64,000 nt of DNA, from positions 111,588 through 175,587 of the forward strand of contig JABDDU010000001.1 of the NCBI GenBank assembly GCA_013287435.1, written 5' to 3'. Origin of the DNA: Verrucomicrobiota bacterium. Lineage in GTDB: Bacteria > Pseudomonadota > Gammaproteobacteria > Coxiellales > Coxiellaceae. The notes under the pieces are model-generated. The model was not told where the DNA came from. It ran no database searches and was given only the letters and a program-made list of their open reading frames with translations. Within the stretch, counting starts at the first letter, position 1. Every line of letters starts with the position of its first letter. Below, piece by piece: positions 53,017 to 63,061 of the stretch. A program made the translations under genes and the position numbers.

Positions 53017-54683
53017 ATCACACTCACACTCACACTCACACTTCTCAAAACATCATCATGCGTCGCAATAATAACCGTTTTATTACCGCGCCATTGTTTT
53101 AATAAATCCAAAATAATCGCCGTATTTTTTTGGTCTAAATGTGCTGTTGGTTCATCTAATAAAATGATGGGTGCATTTTTTAAAACAATTCGCGCCAAAG
53201 AAACGCGCTGCGCTTGTCCGCCCGATAATCCACCATTGTGTTCACCTACCCATGTATTTAAACCATCCGATAAATCTTGCGTAAAATCTAAAACGCCTGT
53301 CATGCGTGCCGCTTCTTCTATTTCTTTTTCGTTAGCAGTAGGTTTTGCTAATCGAATATTATCAGCAATCGTGCCATACAATAATCGCGGATGTTGTTGT
53401 AAGAGTGCAATATGATTTCGCCATTCATCATCATCGATAGTATTTAAATCAATATGATTAGCAGTGATGGTGCCAGAAGTTGGGGTGATTAACTTTGCAA
53501 TGATATTTAACACGGTTGTTTTTCCAGCACCACTGGGACCAGTGATGGCGATGCAATCACCGCAGGGCACTTCTAGATTAAAATTATTTAATACTGGTTT
53601 ACTATTTTCATACGAAAAACCAATATTGTTTAGTTTTAAAAAAATTTTCGTGGTCGCTAGCGCTTTCACTTCCATCGCTGCTAATTGATTTCGGGTATTG
53701 CCACTCTCGCGCATCTCCAAAACTTTTAAAATTTCCACCGCAGCGCCGATGGCTTCTGCGCGTGCATGATAAAAGACGCCAAGCTGACGTAACGGCATAA
53801 AAAATTCAGGTGCTAATAATAAAATAAATAGCGCAGGCTGTAGTGTAATAGGCACACCTTCAAAACCTATTTTTAAAAATCCGAGCAAACCTAATCCTAA
53901 ATAAACAGCAATAATGGCAATAGAAATAGTGCTAAATAGTTCGAGCGTTGCCGTGGATAAAAAAGCGACGCGTAATATGCGCATCGTTTTTTCTCGAAAT
54001 TCGTTTGAGAGGGTACCGATCGTTTTTAATTGCGGATTTGCACGATTAAATAATTTAAGTGTTGTTAATCCTTGTAACCTATCTAAAAAAAATGCGCTCA
54101 TTCGAGACAATGTTTGAAAATTTTCTTGATTGAGTTTTGCAGTGCCCATGCCGATTAATGCCATAAATAAGGGAATTAATGGCGCTGTTATTAACAAAAC
54201 CAATCCTGCGATCCAGTTTTGCATAAACACAATGATTAAAATAATGATTGGCAATATCACAGTAATCGCCATTTGCGGCAAATAATCCGCAAAAAATCCG
54301 TGTAATGCTTCGATTTGCTCAATCACTGTGGATGTCAATGCACCCGTTTTAAAATGAGATAGTTCTCCTGGTGAAAGCGTCATAAGTGTTTCAAAACAAT
54401 TTTTTCGCACGGTATCTTTGACGCTTTTTGCGGTTTGAAATGAAACATTTTCTCGAAGCCAGGTAATTCCTGCGCGCGCGATAAACGTAAATAATAAGGT
54501 TATTAAAAATGAAAAGAGGGTAGAGCGTGTTGCGTGATGTAAATAAACGCGATCAATAATGACGGCCAATAATCCAGATTGTAAAATTATTAATAATCCG
54601 GAAATGACGCCTAATAATATAGAAAGAAAAAGCCAGCGATTTGCTGGCTTTGATTGCTGCAGGAGCCATGAGTAACTTTTCAT
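53013..54683 (-). CDS. cydD: Cytochrome bd assembly/thiol exporter subunit CydD
   Basis: A 556-aa partner of CydC with ITGPSGAGKTTVL, GGLSGGQAQRVSLARIV and LLDEPTAHLD. The C-terminus SVSVSVSVI is encoded by four exact CACACT repeats (53019-53042) just before the stop; these in-frame hexamers can vary in number without frameshift. It starts 2 bases after the cydX stop, so it is in the cyd operon. Confidence 0.9.
   Translation of the reverse strand: MKSYSWLLQQSKPANRWLFLSILLGVISGLLIILQSGLLAVIIDRVYLHHATRSTLFSFLITLLFTFIARAGITWLRENVSFQTAKSVKDTVRKNCFETLMTLSPGELSHFKTGALTSTVIEQIEALHGFFADYLPQMAITVILPIIILIIVFMQNWIAGLVLLITAPLIPLFMALIGMGTAKLNQENFQTLSRMSAFFLDRLQGLTTLKLFNRANPQLKTIGTLSNEFREKTMRILRVAFLSTATLELFSTISIAIIAVYLGLGLLGFLKIGFEGVPITLQPALFILLLAPEFFMPLRQLGVFYHARAEAIGAAVEILKVLEMRESGNTRNQLAAMEVKALATTKIFLKLNNIGFSYENSKPVLNNFNLEVPCGDCIAITGPSGAGKTTVLNIIAKLITPTSGTITANHIDLNTIDDDEWRNHIALLQQHPRLLYGTIADNIRLAKPTANEKEIEEAARMTGVLDFTQDLSDGLNTWVGEHNGGLSGGQAQRVSLARIVLKNAPIILLDEPTAHLDQKNTAIILDLLKQWRGNKTVIIATHDDVLRSVSVSVSVI
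53019..53042. repeat. CACACT hexamer, four exact copies, at the cydD 3' end
   Basis: Encodes alternating Ser-Val on the minus strand and lies immediately upstream of the cydC start. It is the longest of five tracts of the same hexamer in this window. Confidence 0.8.
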
Positions 54684-54685
54684 TT

Positions 54686-54775
54686 TTATTGACTGGATTT
54701 ATCTACTTTTACTGCCATGATGATGCCAAATAAAATTGCGATGACGATAGAAAGACCTGAGATAACGTAAAACAT
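54686..54775 (-). CDS. cydX: Cytochrome bd oxidase small subunit CydX (YbgT-like)
   Basis: A 29-aa peptide, MFYVISGLSIVIAILFG then IIMAVKVDKSSQ, translated from ATG 54775 with a GGGGGTGG ribosome-binding region. It consists of one membrane helix with an aromatic start, as in E. coli CydX (MWYFAWILG..., 37 aa). Its position between cydB (25 bp after its stop) and cydD fits the cydABX arrangement and supports a bd-I-type oxidase. CydX stabilises haem d in the complex. Confidence 0.8.
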   Translation of the reverse strand: MFYVISGLSIVIAILFGIIMAVKVDKSSQ

Positions 54776-54800
54776 AACACCACCCCCCGTAACAAGTTCC

Positions 54801-55946
54801 TTAATAAAACGAATGTTTGTCTTTTTCAATTTCATCAGCTGTTAATGTTGGTTTTTCACCCCAAATCGTGTGATACGCAAAAATTTTATATCCCAAAATA
54901 ATAATTAATAAAACGACACCTACGTATAACATCACATTTAATGCGTACTGGCTAGATGATGCATTCCAAATAGTGAGGCTTTCATTGGGATGGGTTGATG
55001 AGGGCATTAAAAAAGGAAAAAGGGTCGCACCTGCGGTTCCAACCACACCACCCACTGCAAAACAGCTTGCCCAAAATGCCGTGCTATACCAACCATAATA
55101 GGCAGCCCACAGCGATTCAATGATGCCGCCGTACGCAATGACGGGCGCCATATATTTCCAGGGATATTTGTTGTATGTTTGAATCCAAAAACCCGCACCG
55201 GTTTGTACGACATTTTTTAAGGGCTCAAGCGTTGGGTCTGCAGCCATTGAAATGAGTTTGTAACCAATCAAAGAATACATTAACCATAATCCAGAAATCG
55301 TAAATCCCATTAATAATAATATCGCCGTGATTAAATGCACTTTGAATGCTAATTTACGCAAACTGTTTTCTGTGCGACGTTGTAAATAGACGGAGCCGTG
55401 CATCAATACCATTAATACAGAAACGCAACCGGATAATAAGCCATAAGGATTCAATAAACCCCAGAAATTTCCGGTATAAAATTCGCGATAAGTGTGCGGA
55501 TCAAAATAATAAGGAAACCCAACAAAGCAATTGCCCATCGCAACACCAAAAACAAATACCGGTATTATGGCACTCAAAAACAAAGCCCAATCCCAGGTTC
55601 TGCGCCAGGTGTGATTATCAATTTTGTTGCGATATTCGTAGCCGGGTGGACGCAAAAAAAGTGAGAATAAAATACAAAGCATCGCCGCATACATACCTGA
55701 AAATGCGGTGCTGTAAACGGATGGCCATACGACAAATAAACCGCCGCCAGCGAATACAATCCACGTTAAATTGCCATCCCAAGTGGGTGCGCTGGTGTTT
55801 AATACAATGCGTCGTTCCATTTCATTGCGTAAAAACGGCATATACATCGTCACACCCGCATCAAAACCAGCAGTGCCAACATAGACCATTAAAACGCCGC
55901 CGATGATGAGCCACCAGGCGAGTTGTAGGAATTCGTATTCAAACAT
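54801..55946 (-). CDS. cydB: Cytochrome bd ubiquinol oxidase subunit II
   Basis: 381 aa from the ATG at 55946 (MFEYEFLQLAWW), with GGGGAG six bases upstream; an ATG at 55967 overlapping cydA would add seven residues. Eight membrane helices, with GGVLMVYVGTAGFDAGV, RNEMERRIVLNTSAPTWDGNLTWIVFAGG and FLFPFLMPSS typical of CydB (E. coli 379). Operon with cydA, cydX, cydD and cydC. Confidence 0.95.
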   Translation of the reverse strand: MFEYEFLQLAWWLIIGGVLMVYVGTAGFDAGVTMYMPFLRNEMERRIVLNTSAPTWDGNLTWIVFAGGGLFVVWPSVYSTAFSGMYAAMLCILFSLFLRPPGYEYRNKIDNHTWRRTWDWALFLSAIIPVFVFGVAMGNCFVGFPYYFDPHTYREFYTGNFWGLLNPYGLLSGCVSVLMVLMHGSVYLQRRTENSLRKLAFKVHLITAILLLMGFTISGLWLMYSLIGYKLISMAADPTLEPLKNVVQTGAGFWIQTYNKYPWKYMAPVIAYGGIIESLWAAYYGWYSTAFWASCFAVGGVVGTAGATLFPFLMPSSTHPNESLTIWNASSSQYALNVMLYVGVVLLIIILGYKIFAYHTIWGEKPTLTADEIEKDKHSFY

Positions 55947-55963
55947 GCTGGACTCCCCAAAGA

Positions 55964-57514
55964 TCATCGTTCAAAAAAATACTTCCCTGTATGCAAACTA
56001 CTCGGACCTAACCGTGCAAATTTAAACATTAAAAATAATTCAACACTGAATAAAACACCGTAAAACAAGGCAAATAAAATTAAACTCGTTATTAATGAGG
56101 CGACATTTAATGAAGATATACCCATAAATGTCGGCAATATGTCATGAATAATCCATGGTTGACGACCGAGTTCTGCTAACACCCATCCTGATTCAGCAGA
56201 AATAAACGGCAGTGGAATCGCTAAAACACACAGACGTAAAAATAACGGATGTTTTTCTAACGTGTTTTTGTTGGCATAAGTTAATCCAAATAACATTAAA
56301 ATAAGCACTAATCCCCACATCGCAATCATGATTCGAAATGACCAAAAAGTAATTGCTACATCCGGAATTCCGCTATCTGCCGCTTCATTAATTTGCGCTG
56401 GTGTTGCATGCACAACGTCATTCGTATAAGGCAAAAGTAAATACGCGAATCCTAAGTCACCTACATTTTCTTTGTATGCAAGAATATCTGTTTTGGTAGC
56501 GGTGTTTGCCCACATTTTTTGAAGCGCTGCATAGGCTTTAATACCATTGGTAATGCGTGTTCGATAGTGTGCGATAATCGGATCCATTCCCTCGACTGTA
56601 CCGGTTAACGAATGTGTTGCAATTAAACTTAACGCATACGGAATTTTAATGACAAAATTATTTTTTTCTTTTTGTTGATTGGGAAAAGCAATGGCATACC
56701 ATGCAGCCGGTGCTTTCGGTGTATGCCATTGCGCTTCAATGGCAGCCATTTTTTCAGGTTCATCTTGTGCGACTTCCAATCCATTTTGATCGCCAAAAAA
56801 TGCGACCATTAATGCACAAATAAATCCAAATCCAACAGCGATGGCAAAAGAACGTTTTGCAAATTCGATATCTTGTTTTTTTAATAAATAATAAGCGCTG
56901 ATGCCCATCACAAAAACAGACGATAAGAAAAATCCTGCAAAGGCAACATGGCCTACACGAATTTGTGCTAAATGATGTAAATATAACGCGGAAATACTGT
57001 GTAATTGTAGCGTCATATTTTGATAATCAAAATTGGTTGAGATGGGATGTTGCATCCAACTATTCGCAGCGAGAATATTGACAATTGAAAGACTCGCGCC
57101 AATTGCCATAAATAAAGTAACCACAAAATGCGCGTTGCGACTTAATTTATCCCAGCTAAAAAAGAATAAGCCAAACATAGTGGCTTCCAACATGAATGCG
57201 GTAATTCCTTCGATTGCTAAAATAGGGCCGAAGCTTCCGCCGATCATGCGAGAAAAATAAGCCCAGTTTAATCCGAACTCAAATTCCATCGTGATACCAC
57301 TGATCACACCAATGGCGAAATTAATCGCGAGCAATTTACCCCAAAAGCGCGTCATGTCTTTATAAATTTCATTTCCAGTTTTAAGATACGTCGCTTCCAT
57401 CGCGACTAATATCCATGTTAAGCCGAGTGTGAGTGGCACAAATAAAAAGTGGAATAGTGCGGTGAAGGCAAATTGTAAACGGGAAAGATCGGTTAACACT
57501 AAATTAGGTATCAC
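55964..57514 (-). CDS. cydA: Cytochrome bd ubiquinol oxidase subunit I
   Basis: A 516-aa catalytic subunit (E. coli 522) with haems b558, b595 and d. Conserved features: LSRLQFAFTALFHFLFVPLTLG (His ligand), GITMEFEFGLNW, the long Q-loop (about 250-380), and ESGWVLAELGRQPWIIHDILPT. It reduces O2 at high affinity without pumping protons. First gene of cydABXDC. The 287-bp upstream gap includes a GTTTTGAA...TTCAAAAC inverted pair (57577-57612) and the family C short copy. Confidence 0.97.
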   Translation of the reverse strand: MIPNLVLTDLSRLQFAFTALFHFLFVPLTLGLTWILVAMEATYLKTGNEIYKDMTRFWGKLLAINFAIGVISGITMEFEFGLNWAYFSRMIGGSFGPILAIEGITAFMLEATMFGLFFFSWDKLSRNAHFVVTLFMAIGASLSIVNILAANSWMQHPISTNFDYQNMTLQLHSISALYLHHLAQIRVGHVAFAGFFLSSVFVMGISAYYLLKKQDIEFAKRSFAIAVGFGFICALMVAFFGDQNGLEVAQDEPEKMAAIEAQWHTPKAPAAWYAIAFPNQQKEKNNFVIKIPYALSLIATHSLTGTVEGMDPIIAHYRTRITNGIKAYAALQKMWANTATKTDILAYKENVGDLGFAYLLLPYTNDVVHATPAQINEAADSGIPDVAITFWSFRIMIAMWGLVLILMLFGLTYANKNTLEKHPLFLRLCVLAIPLPFISAESGWVLAELGRQPWIIHDILPTFMGISSLNVASLITSLILFALFYGVLFSVELFLMFKFARLGPSSLHTGKYFFER

Positions 57515-57670
57515 AGTGATATTCCTTTAATGCGACGTGATCCAACCAATTTAACACTTCTGTGTAAACTGGTCTAGTTTTGAACTCACACTTTTTTTGC
57601 ACGTTTCAAAACAATATGTTATTTTTAGCAACGCTTTAACAGTGTTGGTGTGAGTGTGAGAAAAATATTT

Positions 57671-57743
57671 AATGCGAATATAAGAGCTAAACTATCGTAG
57701 CGAGTGAATGTTGGGGTTACGGATGGTTTGAGGGGTTCGCATT
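57671..57743. repeat. Family C short copy
   Basis: 73 bp from AATGCGAATATAAGAG to GGGGTTCGCATT. The first 65 bp match the reverse complement of the right arm of the 910-1099 element; the other arm is reduced to TTCGCATT. It lies in the cydA/fadE divergent gap. Confidence 0.65.
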
Positions 57744-57801
57744 TTAACAGTGTCTTTGACACTCACACCCCACTCACATTTTTTAAAAAGGAGTAAAAAT
57801 A

Positions 57802-60219
57802 ATGATGGCGCTCTGGATTATTTTTTGGTTGACGATGACTATGGTGCTCGCTTTTCAGCGCGCGTCATTGTCGGTTTGGACTATCGCAAGTGTGATTTTT
57901 TTGGTGCTGTGTTCTTATTTTTCTCCGTTTCATCCTTTTACACTCACTATTTTTTGGTTGATTAATGCAGCCGTATTTATCCCCTTAAATATTCTTCCAC
58001 TGCGTCGCCATTTATTTTCGCGCGCCATTTTTCGTTTTTATCGTCAAGTGATGCCGACATTATCTGACACTGAACGTGAAGCATTAAATGCAGGCAGTGT
58101 TGGTTGGGAAGCGGATTTATTTAGCGGTATGCCACAATGGGAAAAGTTACAACAAACACCCATTTCAACATTATCCGATGAAGAACGCGCTTTTATGGAT
58201 GGACCCGTTGAAACATTTTGTTGCATGGTGAATGCATGGACGATGCATCACACGATGAATATTCCAACGCCGATGTTAGATTATTTGCGTAAAAATGGAT
58301 TTTTAGGAATGATTATTCCGAAAAAATATGGCGGGATGGAATTTTCTCATTTTGCGCATTCACAAGTGATTACGAAATTAGCGAGTGCGAGTTGCGCTGC
58401 GGCTATTTTAACCAGTGTGCCTAATTCATTAGGACCTGCTGAATTATTATTGCGTTATGGAACAGAAGAACAAAAAGAGTATTATTTACCGCGTTTAGCA
58501 AAAGGTGATGATGTTCCTTGTTTTGCATTAACGAGTCCTGTAGCGGGATCTGATGCGGGTGCGATCGAAGATTATGGTGTGGTGTGTGAAGCGGAATTCG
58601 ATGGTAAAAAACAGTTGTGCATGCGATTGAATTGGAATAAACGCTATATCACATTAGCGCCTGTCGCCACATTATTAGGATTGGCATTTAAATTATATGA
58701 TCCGGATCATTTGTTAGGAGATAAAGAAGCGTTAGGGATTACATGTGCTTTAATTCCAGTGCATTTGCCGAATGTTGATATTGGTCGTCGTCATGTGCCG
58801 TTGCACAGTCCGTTTCCCAATGGACCCACACAAGGTTTTGATGTGATTGTGCCGATCGATTATATTATCGGCGGCGTTAAAATGGCAGGCAGCGGTTGGC
58901 GAATGTTGATGGAATGTTTGGCGGCAGGTCGAGGAATTTCATTGCCGTCGATGGTAACGGGTGGCTCGCGTATCGCTGGTTTAGCAACTGGCGCCTATTC
59001 CAGAATTCGTCAACAATTTCATATGCCGATTGGAAGATTTGGCGGTATCGAAGAAGCATTAACGCGCATTACCACGAATATTTATGCGATGGAAGCAACG
59101 CGTGTCTTTACCGTTTCAACATTAGATCAAGGTGCGCGACCTGCCGTTGCATCGGCGATTGCAAAATATCACACGACTGAAATGGCAAGAAAAACTGTGA
59201 TGGATGCAATGGATATTCATGGCGGCAAAGGGATTTGCATGGGCCCGAATAATTATTTGGCGCAAGGATATATTGAATTGCCCGTGAGTATTACGGTTGA
59301 AGGTGCGAATATTTTAACGCGTTCGATGATTATTTTCGGGCAAGGCGCTGTTCGTTGTCATCCTTTTGTGTTGAGTGAAATGTTGGCTGCGCAAAATGAA
59401 GATCGTGCGGCTGGATTGAAAACATTTGATAAAGCTATTTTTGGTCATTTGGGATTTATTGCCAGCAACAAAGTGCGTGCATTTGTTTTGGGATTGACGA
59501 ATGGACGATTAGCGCGTGCACCGAGTGGTATTTTAAAGCGGTATTACCAGCAATTTTCACGCTTTTCCGCAGCACTGGCTTATATGGCGGATATGGCAAT
59601 GGTGTTTATGGGCGGTGAATTAAAACGCGCAGAAAAATTATCAGCGCGCTATGGTGATTTACTGAGTAATTTATATATTGGTTCTTGTGTCTTGAAATTT
59701 TATGAAGAATCAAAATATCCCAAAGCTGAATTGCCGGTTGTGCAATGGATTTGCCAGGATTTACTGTATAAAATGCAAACTCAATTGGATGGTATTTTGT
59801 CCAATTTCCCCAATCGGTTCATCGGAAAAATATTTCGTTACGGTGTTATTTTTCCACGGGGACGTTATTTATCTCCGCCGAGTGATCGCTTGGGTGTGAA
59901 AGTCGCAAAATTACTGACAGAGCCCAGTGAATTTCGCGAACGTATGGCCAATGATTTATATACAACACCGAATGACAATAATCCTGCTGCCAGAGTATCG
60001 GCGATTTTAGATCAGGCTATTGCTGTTGAACCGCTAGAGAAAAAGTTAACAGCCGCACGTCGTGATTATCCTACGCAATCAAAAACACGTGAAGAATGGA
60101 TAAAAACGGCAGTGTCTCACAACGTCATTTCAGCGGATGAAGCAAAATTATTAGCAAAAACATTTGCCGAAAAAATGAGCGTGATTAATGTGGATGATTT
60201 TGCTGCGGAAGAGTTTTGA
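57802..60219 (+). CDS. fadE: Acyl-CoA dehydrogenase FadE
   Basis: An 805-aa enzyme of the FadE family (E. coli 814), catalysing the first oxidation of beta-oxidation. Two to three N-terminal helices (1-70), then the acyl-CoA dehydrogenase domain (TSPVAGSDAGAIEDYG, AAGRGISLPS) and the C-terminal DUF1974 extension (about 520-800). AAGGAG lies before paired ATG codons at 57802 and 57805. The stop is directly followed by the fadD ATG, so the two are co-expressed. No FadR-type operator was identified. Confidence 0.93.
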   Translation: MMALWIIFWLTMTMVLAFQRASLSVWTIASVIFLVLCSYFSPFHPFTLTIFWLINAAVFIPLNILPLRRHLFSRAIFRFYRQVMPTLSDTEREALNAGSVGWEADLFSGMPQWEKLQQTPISTLSDEERAFMDGPVETFCCMVNAWTMHHTMNIPTPMLDYLRKNGFLGMIIPKKYGGMEFSHFAHSQVITKLASASCAAAILTSVPNSLGPAELLLRYGTEEQKEYYLPRLAKGDDVPCFALTSPVAGSDAGAIEDYGVVCEAEFDGKKQLCMRLNWNKRYITLAPVATLLGLAFKLYDPDHLLGDKEALGITCALIPVHLPNVDIGRRHVPLHSPFPNGPTQGFDVIVPIDYIIGGVKMAGSGWRMLMECLAAGRGISLPSMVTGGSRIAGLATGAYSRIRQQFHMPIGRFGGIEEALTRITTNIYAMEATRVFTVSTLDQGARPAVASAIAKYHTTEMARKTVMDAMDIHGGKGICMGPNNYLAQGYIELPVSITVEGANILTRSMIIFGQGAVRCHPFVLSEMLAAQNEDRAAGLKTFDKAIFGHLGFIASNKVRAFVLGLTNGRLARAPSGILKRYYQQFSRFSAALAYMADMAMVFMGGELKRAEKLSARYGDLLSNLYIGSCVLKFYEESKYPKAELPVVQWICQDLLYKMQTQLDGILSNFPNRFIGKIFRYGVIFPRGRYLSPPSDRLGVKVAKLLTEPSEFRERMANDLYTTPNDNNPAARVSAILDQAIAVEPLEKKLTAARRDYPTQSKTREEWIKTAVSHNVISADEAKLLAKTFAEKMSVINVDDFAAEEF

Positions 60220-61887
60220 ATGGAAAACAAAGTGTGGTTGCAACAATACACCCATGGCGTACCAGACACCATTAATCCTGATTCATTTACGTCACTGACG
60301 CAATTTTTTGAAAAATACGCCGATGATTTTTCGGATCGCCCTGTTTTTACGAGTTTCGGTGTTTCAGTAACGTATCAACAAATGAAAGAAAATACGCGGG
60401 ATTTTGCGGCCTTTTTGCAACATCATTTAAAATTAACACCGGGCACGCGCATTGCCGTGATGATGCCGAATATTTTGCAATATCCGGTTGCCATTTTTGG
60501 TGCGTTAAAAGCAGGTTTAATTGTGGTGAATGTCAATCCGTTGTATACCGCACCAGAAATTGCGCAACAATTAAATGATTCAGGTGCGGAAGCGATTGTG
60601 GTTTTGGAAAATTTTGCAGATCGATTAGCAATTGCATTGCCTACGACAAAATTAAAACACGTTATTATTGCTACCATCGGCGATTTTTTAGGTATTGTAA
60701 AAGGTGGATTATTTAATTTTATTTCGCGTCATATCAAAGGCAAAGTGCCGGATTATCATTTACCTCGCGCTATTTTTTTCAAAAAAACAATACTGATCGG
60801 AAAAAAATTACCGTGTGATGCTGTTGAAACAAAAAATTCTGATATTGCATTTTTGCAATATACCGGTGGCACGACGGGGCGTTCGAAGGGTGCAATGCTC
60901 ACGCACCGAAATTTAATTGCCAATGTATTGCAATGTGTTTCGTGGATACGCGATGTTAAAGCGCAGCATTATGGTGTGATGATCGGCGCGTTGCCGATGT
61001 ACCATATTTTTTCGCTGACGGTGTGCGGCATGTGTATTTTTCCGATGGGTGCGTCGACTGTTTTAATTGCCAATCCCCGCGATATTCCCGGATTTATTAA
61101 AACCATTCGTCATTGTAAAATGACGATGATGGTGGGATTAAATACATTATTCAATGGATTATTGAATCATAATAAATTCAAAAAAGTCGATTTTTCCCGT
61201 TTAAAATTAACGATTTCGGGCGGCATGGCGATGCAAAAAGCTGTGGCGGATCGTTGGCAAAAAGTGACGGGCAATCCTGTGTTAGAAGGATATGGATTAA
61301 CCGAATCCAGTCCCGTGATTACGCTGTGTCCCACGAGTAAAAAACATTTTACCGGCAGCGTTGGCGTTCCCATACCGTCAACCGAAGTGACGATTCGCGA
61401 TGAAATGAATCACGATTTATTTTTTCATAAGATTGGTGAAATTTGGGCGCGTGGACCACAAGTGATGAAAGGGTATTGGCATCAAGAAGCAGAAACGAAC
61501 AATGTCATTGATGATCAGGGTTGGTTGCGCACCGGTGATTTGGGTTATATGGATGCGCAAGGTTATGTTTATATTGTTGATCGCAAAAAAGATATGGTTT
61601 TAGTCTCCGGTTTTAATGTATATCCTAACGAAGTTGAAGCAGTGATTTCATCACATCCGGGTGTGATGGCCGTGGCCGTGATTGGCATACCTTCAGAAAA
61701 AACCGGTGAAACATTAAAAGCATTTATCGTTAAAAAAGATCCTCATTTAACAGAAAAAGTATTAATTGCATATTGTCGAAAATCATTAACTGGCTACAAA
61801 ATCCCGCATATTATAGAGTTTCGCCATTCGTTGCCGATGTCGACAGTGGGGAAGGTGTTGCGGCGAGAGTTGAGGGATGAGAAATGA
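60220..61887 (+). CDS. fadD: Long-chain fatty-acid CoA ligase FadD
   Basis: A 555-aa AMP-forming ligase (E. coli FadD 561). The AMP-binding motif is YTGGTTGRSKGAMLTHRN (about 212-229), then YGLTESSP, the hinge GWLRTGDLGYMDAQGYVYIVDRKKDMVLVSG and the Lys-containing STVGKVLRRELR. It activates exogenous fatty acids, consistent with its joint operon with FadE. It starts one base after the fadE stop, with GGAAGAG as ribosome-binding site, and overlaps the next gene by 4 bases. Confidence 0.94.
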   Translation: MENKVWLQQYTHGVPDTINPDSFTSLTQFFEKYADDFSDRPVFTSFGVSVTYQQMKENTRDFAAFLQHHLKLTPGTRIAVMMPNILQYPVAIFGALKAGLIVVNVNPLYTAPEIAQQLNDSGAEAIVVLENFADRLAIALPTTKLKHVIIATIGDFLGIVKGGLFNFISRHIKGKVPDYHLPRAIFFKKTILIGKKLPCDAVETKNSDIAFLQYTGGTTGRSKGAMLTHRNLIANVLQCVSWIRDVKAQHYGVMIGALPMYHIFSLTVCGMCIFPMGASTVLIANPRDIPGFIKTIRHCKMTMMVGLNTLFNGLLNHNKFKKVDFSRLKLTISGGMAMQKAVADRWQKVTGNPVLEGYGLTESSPVITLCPTSKKHFTGSVGVPIPSTEVTIRDEMNHDLFFHKIGEIWARGPQVMKGYWHQEAETNNVIDDQGWLRTGDLGYMDAQGYVYIVDRKKDMVLVSGFNVYPNEVEAVISSHPGVMAVAVIGIPSEKTGETLKAFIVKKDPHLTEKVLIAYCRKSLTGYKIPHIIEFRHSLPMSTVGKVLRRELRDEK

Positions 61888-63038
61888 ACCAAACAATCAA
61901 ATTACTACTCACGCTTATTGTTGCAGCACTATTATCCAATTGTGCACATATATCATCAGGATCTGTTGCATCGGTGAGTCCGCCAAATACTACGAATAAA
62001 ACTGCGTTGCGTATCTATCAAAAATTGCCGGTGTATGCAGCTGCTGCAAAAATGCCGTGGCAGCCGATTAAAATGGATGTGCCATTGCGAGCGGGTAGAC
62101 GTGATAATCATATTCCTATTATTCGTGAGCGATTAATTGCGTTGGGTGATATGCCGAATGTGAATGCGACTAGTCCTTTATTGGATTCGTTTTTATCACA
62201 TGAAATTAAGCAGTTTCAGTATTTAAATGGATTAAAAGAAACGGGAATTATCGATCAAGATACATTAAATACTTTAAATATCACGCCCGCCACTCGTTAC
62301 AACGAATTAGTGCACAGCATGAATCAATGGGCGAAATATCCCGAAGATGACAATAGTCGTTATATTGAAGTGAATATTCCAAGCTACAGCATGCGTTTGG
62401 TATCAAATGGTAAGGATGCATTAGAAATGCGCGCGATTGTGGGGCGTGCAACACGTCCAACGCCGGAATTATCTTCACAGGTCACCACCCTTGTTTTTAA
62501 TCCAACCTGGAATGTGCCCGAAACGATTTTAGATAAAGATGTCATTCCCGGCATGCAAAAAAATTCAAATTATCTGAAAGAACATTACGATATGCATATT
62601 TATGCGAACTTTAAAAAAGATGCGCCGGAAATTAATCCGTCCACGATTGATTGGCAAACGGCAACGGCATCGAATTTTAAGTATCGCGTCACCGCACCGC
62701 CGAGTGATACAAATCCATTAGGCCGTGTTAAATTTCTTTTTAAAAACGATCATGATGTGTATATGCATGACACGCCGGAAAAAGGTTTATTTGCATCGAG
62801 CGATCGTGCGCGCAGTTCCGGTTGTATTCGGCTAGAAAATCCAATGGCATTGGTTCACTATTTTGAAGCGGATAATAGCGATTTGACGCCGGAGTTGGTG
62901 AATCACTATTTGTCGACGTATCAAACGAAATATATTCAGTTGCGAAATCCGATGCCTGTTTATCTCACTTATATTACGTCCTGGGTGGATCGATATGGTC
63001 GAGTGCATTTTGCGGAAGATGTTTATCGGAAGCGTTGA
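61884..63038 (+). CDS. L,D-transpeptidase lipoprotein (YcbB-like)
   Basis: A 384-aa periplasmic enzyme. A signal peptide ends in LLSNC (Cys20), a likely lipobox, followed by a peptidoglycan-binding segment (about 90-130, IKQFQYLNGLKETGIIDQDTLNTLN) and a YkuD catalytic domain with HDTPEKGLF (His about 295) and SSGCIRLENP (catalytic Cys about 313). The order resembles E. coli YcbB/LdtD but the protein is shorter (615 in E. coli). It forms 3-3 cross-links or links proteins to peptidoglycan. Translationally coupled to fadD by a 4-base overlap, an odd functional pairing. Confidence 0.85.
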   Translation: MNQTIKLLLTLIVAALLSNCAHISSGSVASVSPPNTTNKTALRIYQKLPVYAAAAKMPWQPIKMDVPLRAGRRDNHIPIIRERLIALGDMPNVNATSPLLDSFLSHEIKQFQYLNGLKETGIIDQDTLNTLNITPATRYNELVHSMNQWAKYPEDDNSRYIEVNIPSYSMRLVSNGKDALEMRAIVGRATRPTPELSSQVTTLVFNPTWNVPETILDKDVIPGMQKNSNYLKEHYDMHIYANFKKDAPEINPSTIDWQTATASNFKYRVTAPPSDTNPLGRVKFLFKNDHDVYMHDTPEKGLFASSDRARSSGCIRLENPMALVHYFEADNSDLTPELVNHYLSTYQTKYIQLRNPMPVYLTYITSWVDRYGRVHFAEDVYRKR

Positions 63039-63061
63039 TCTACATTTATCATTAAAGGAGT

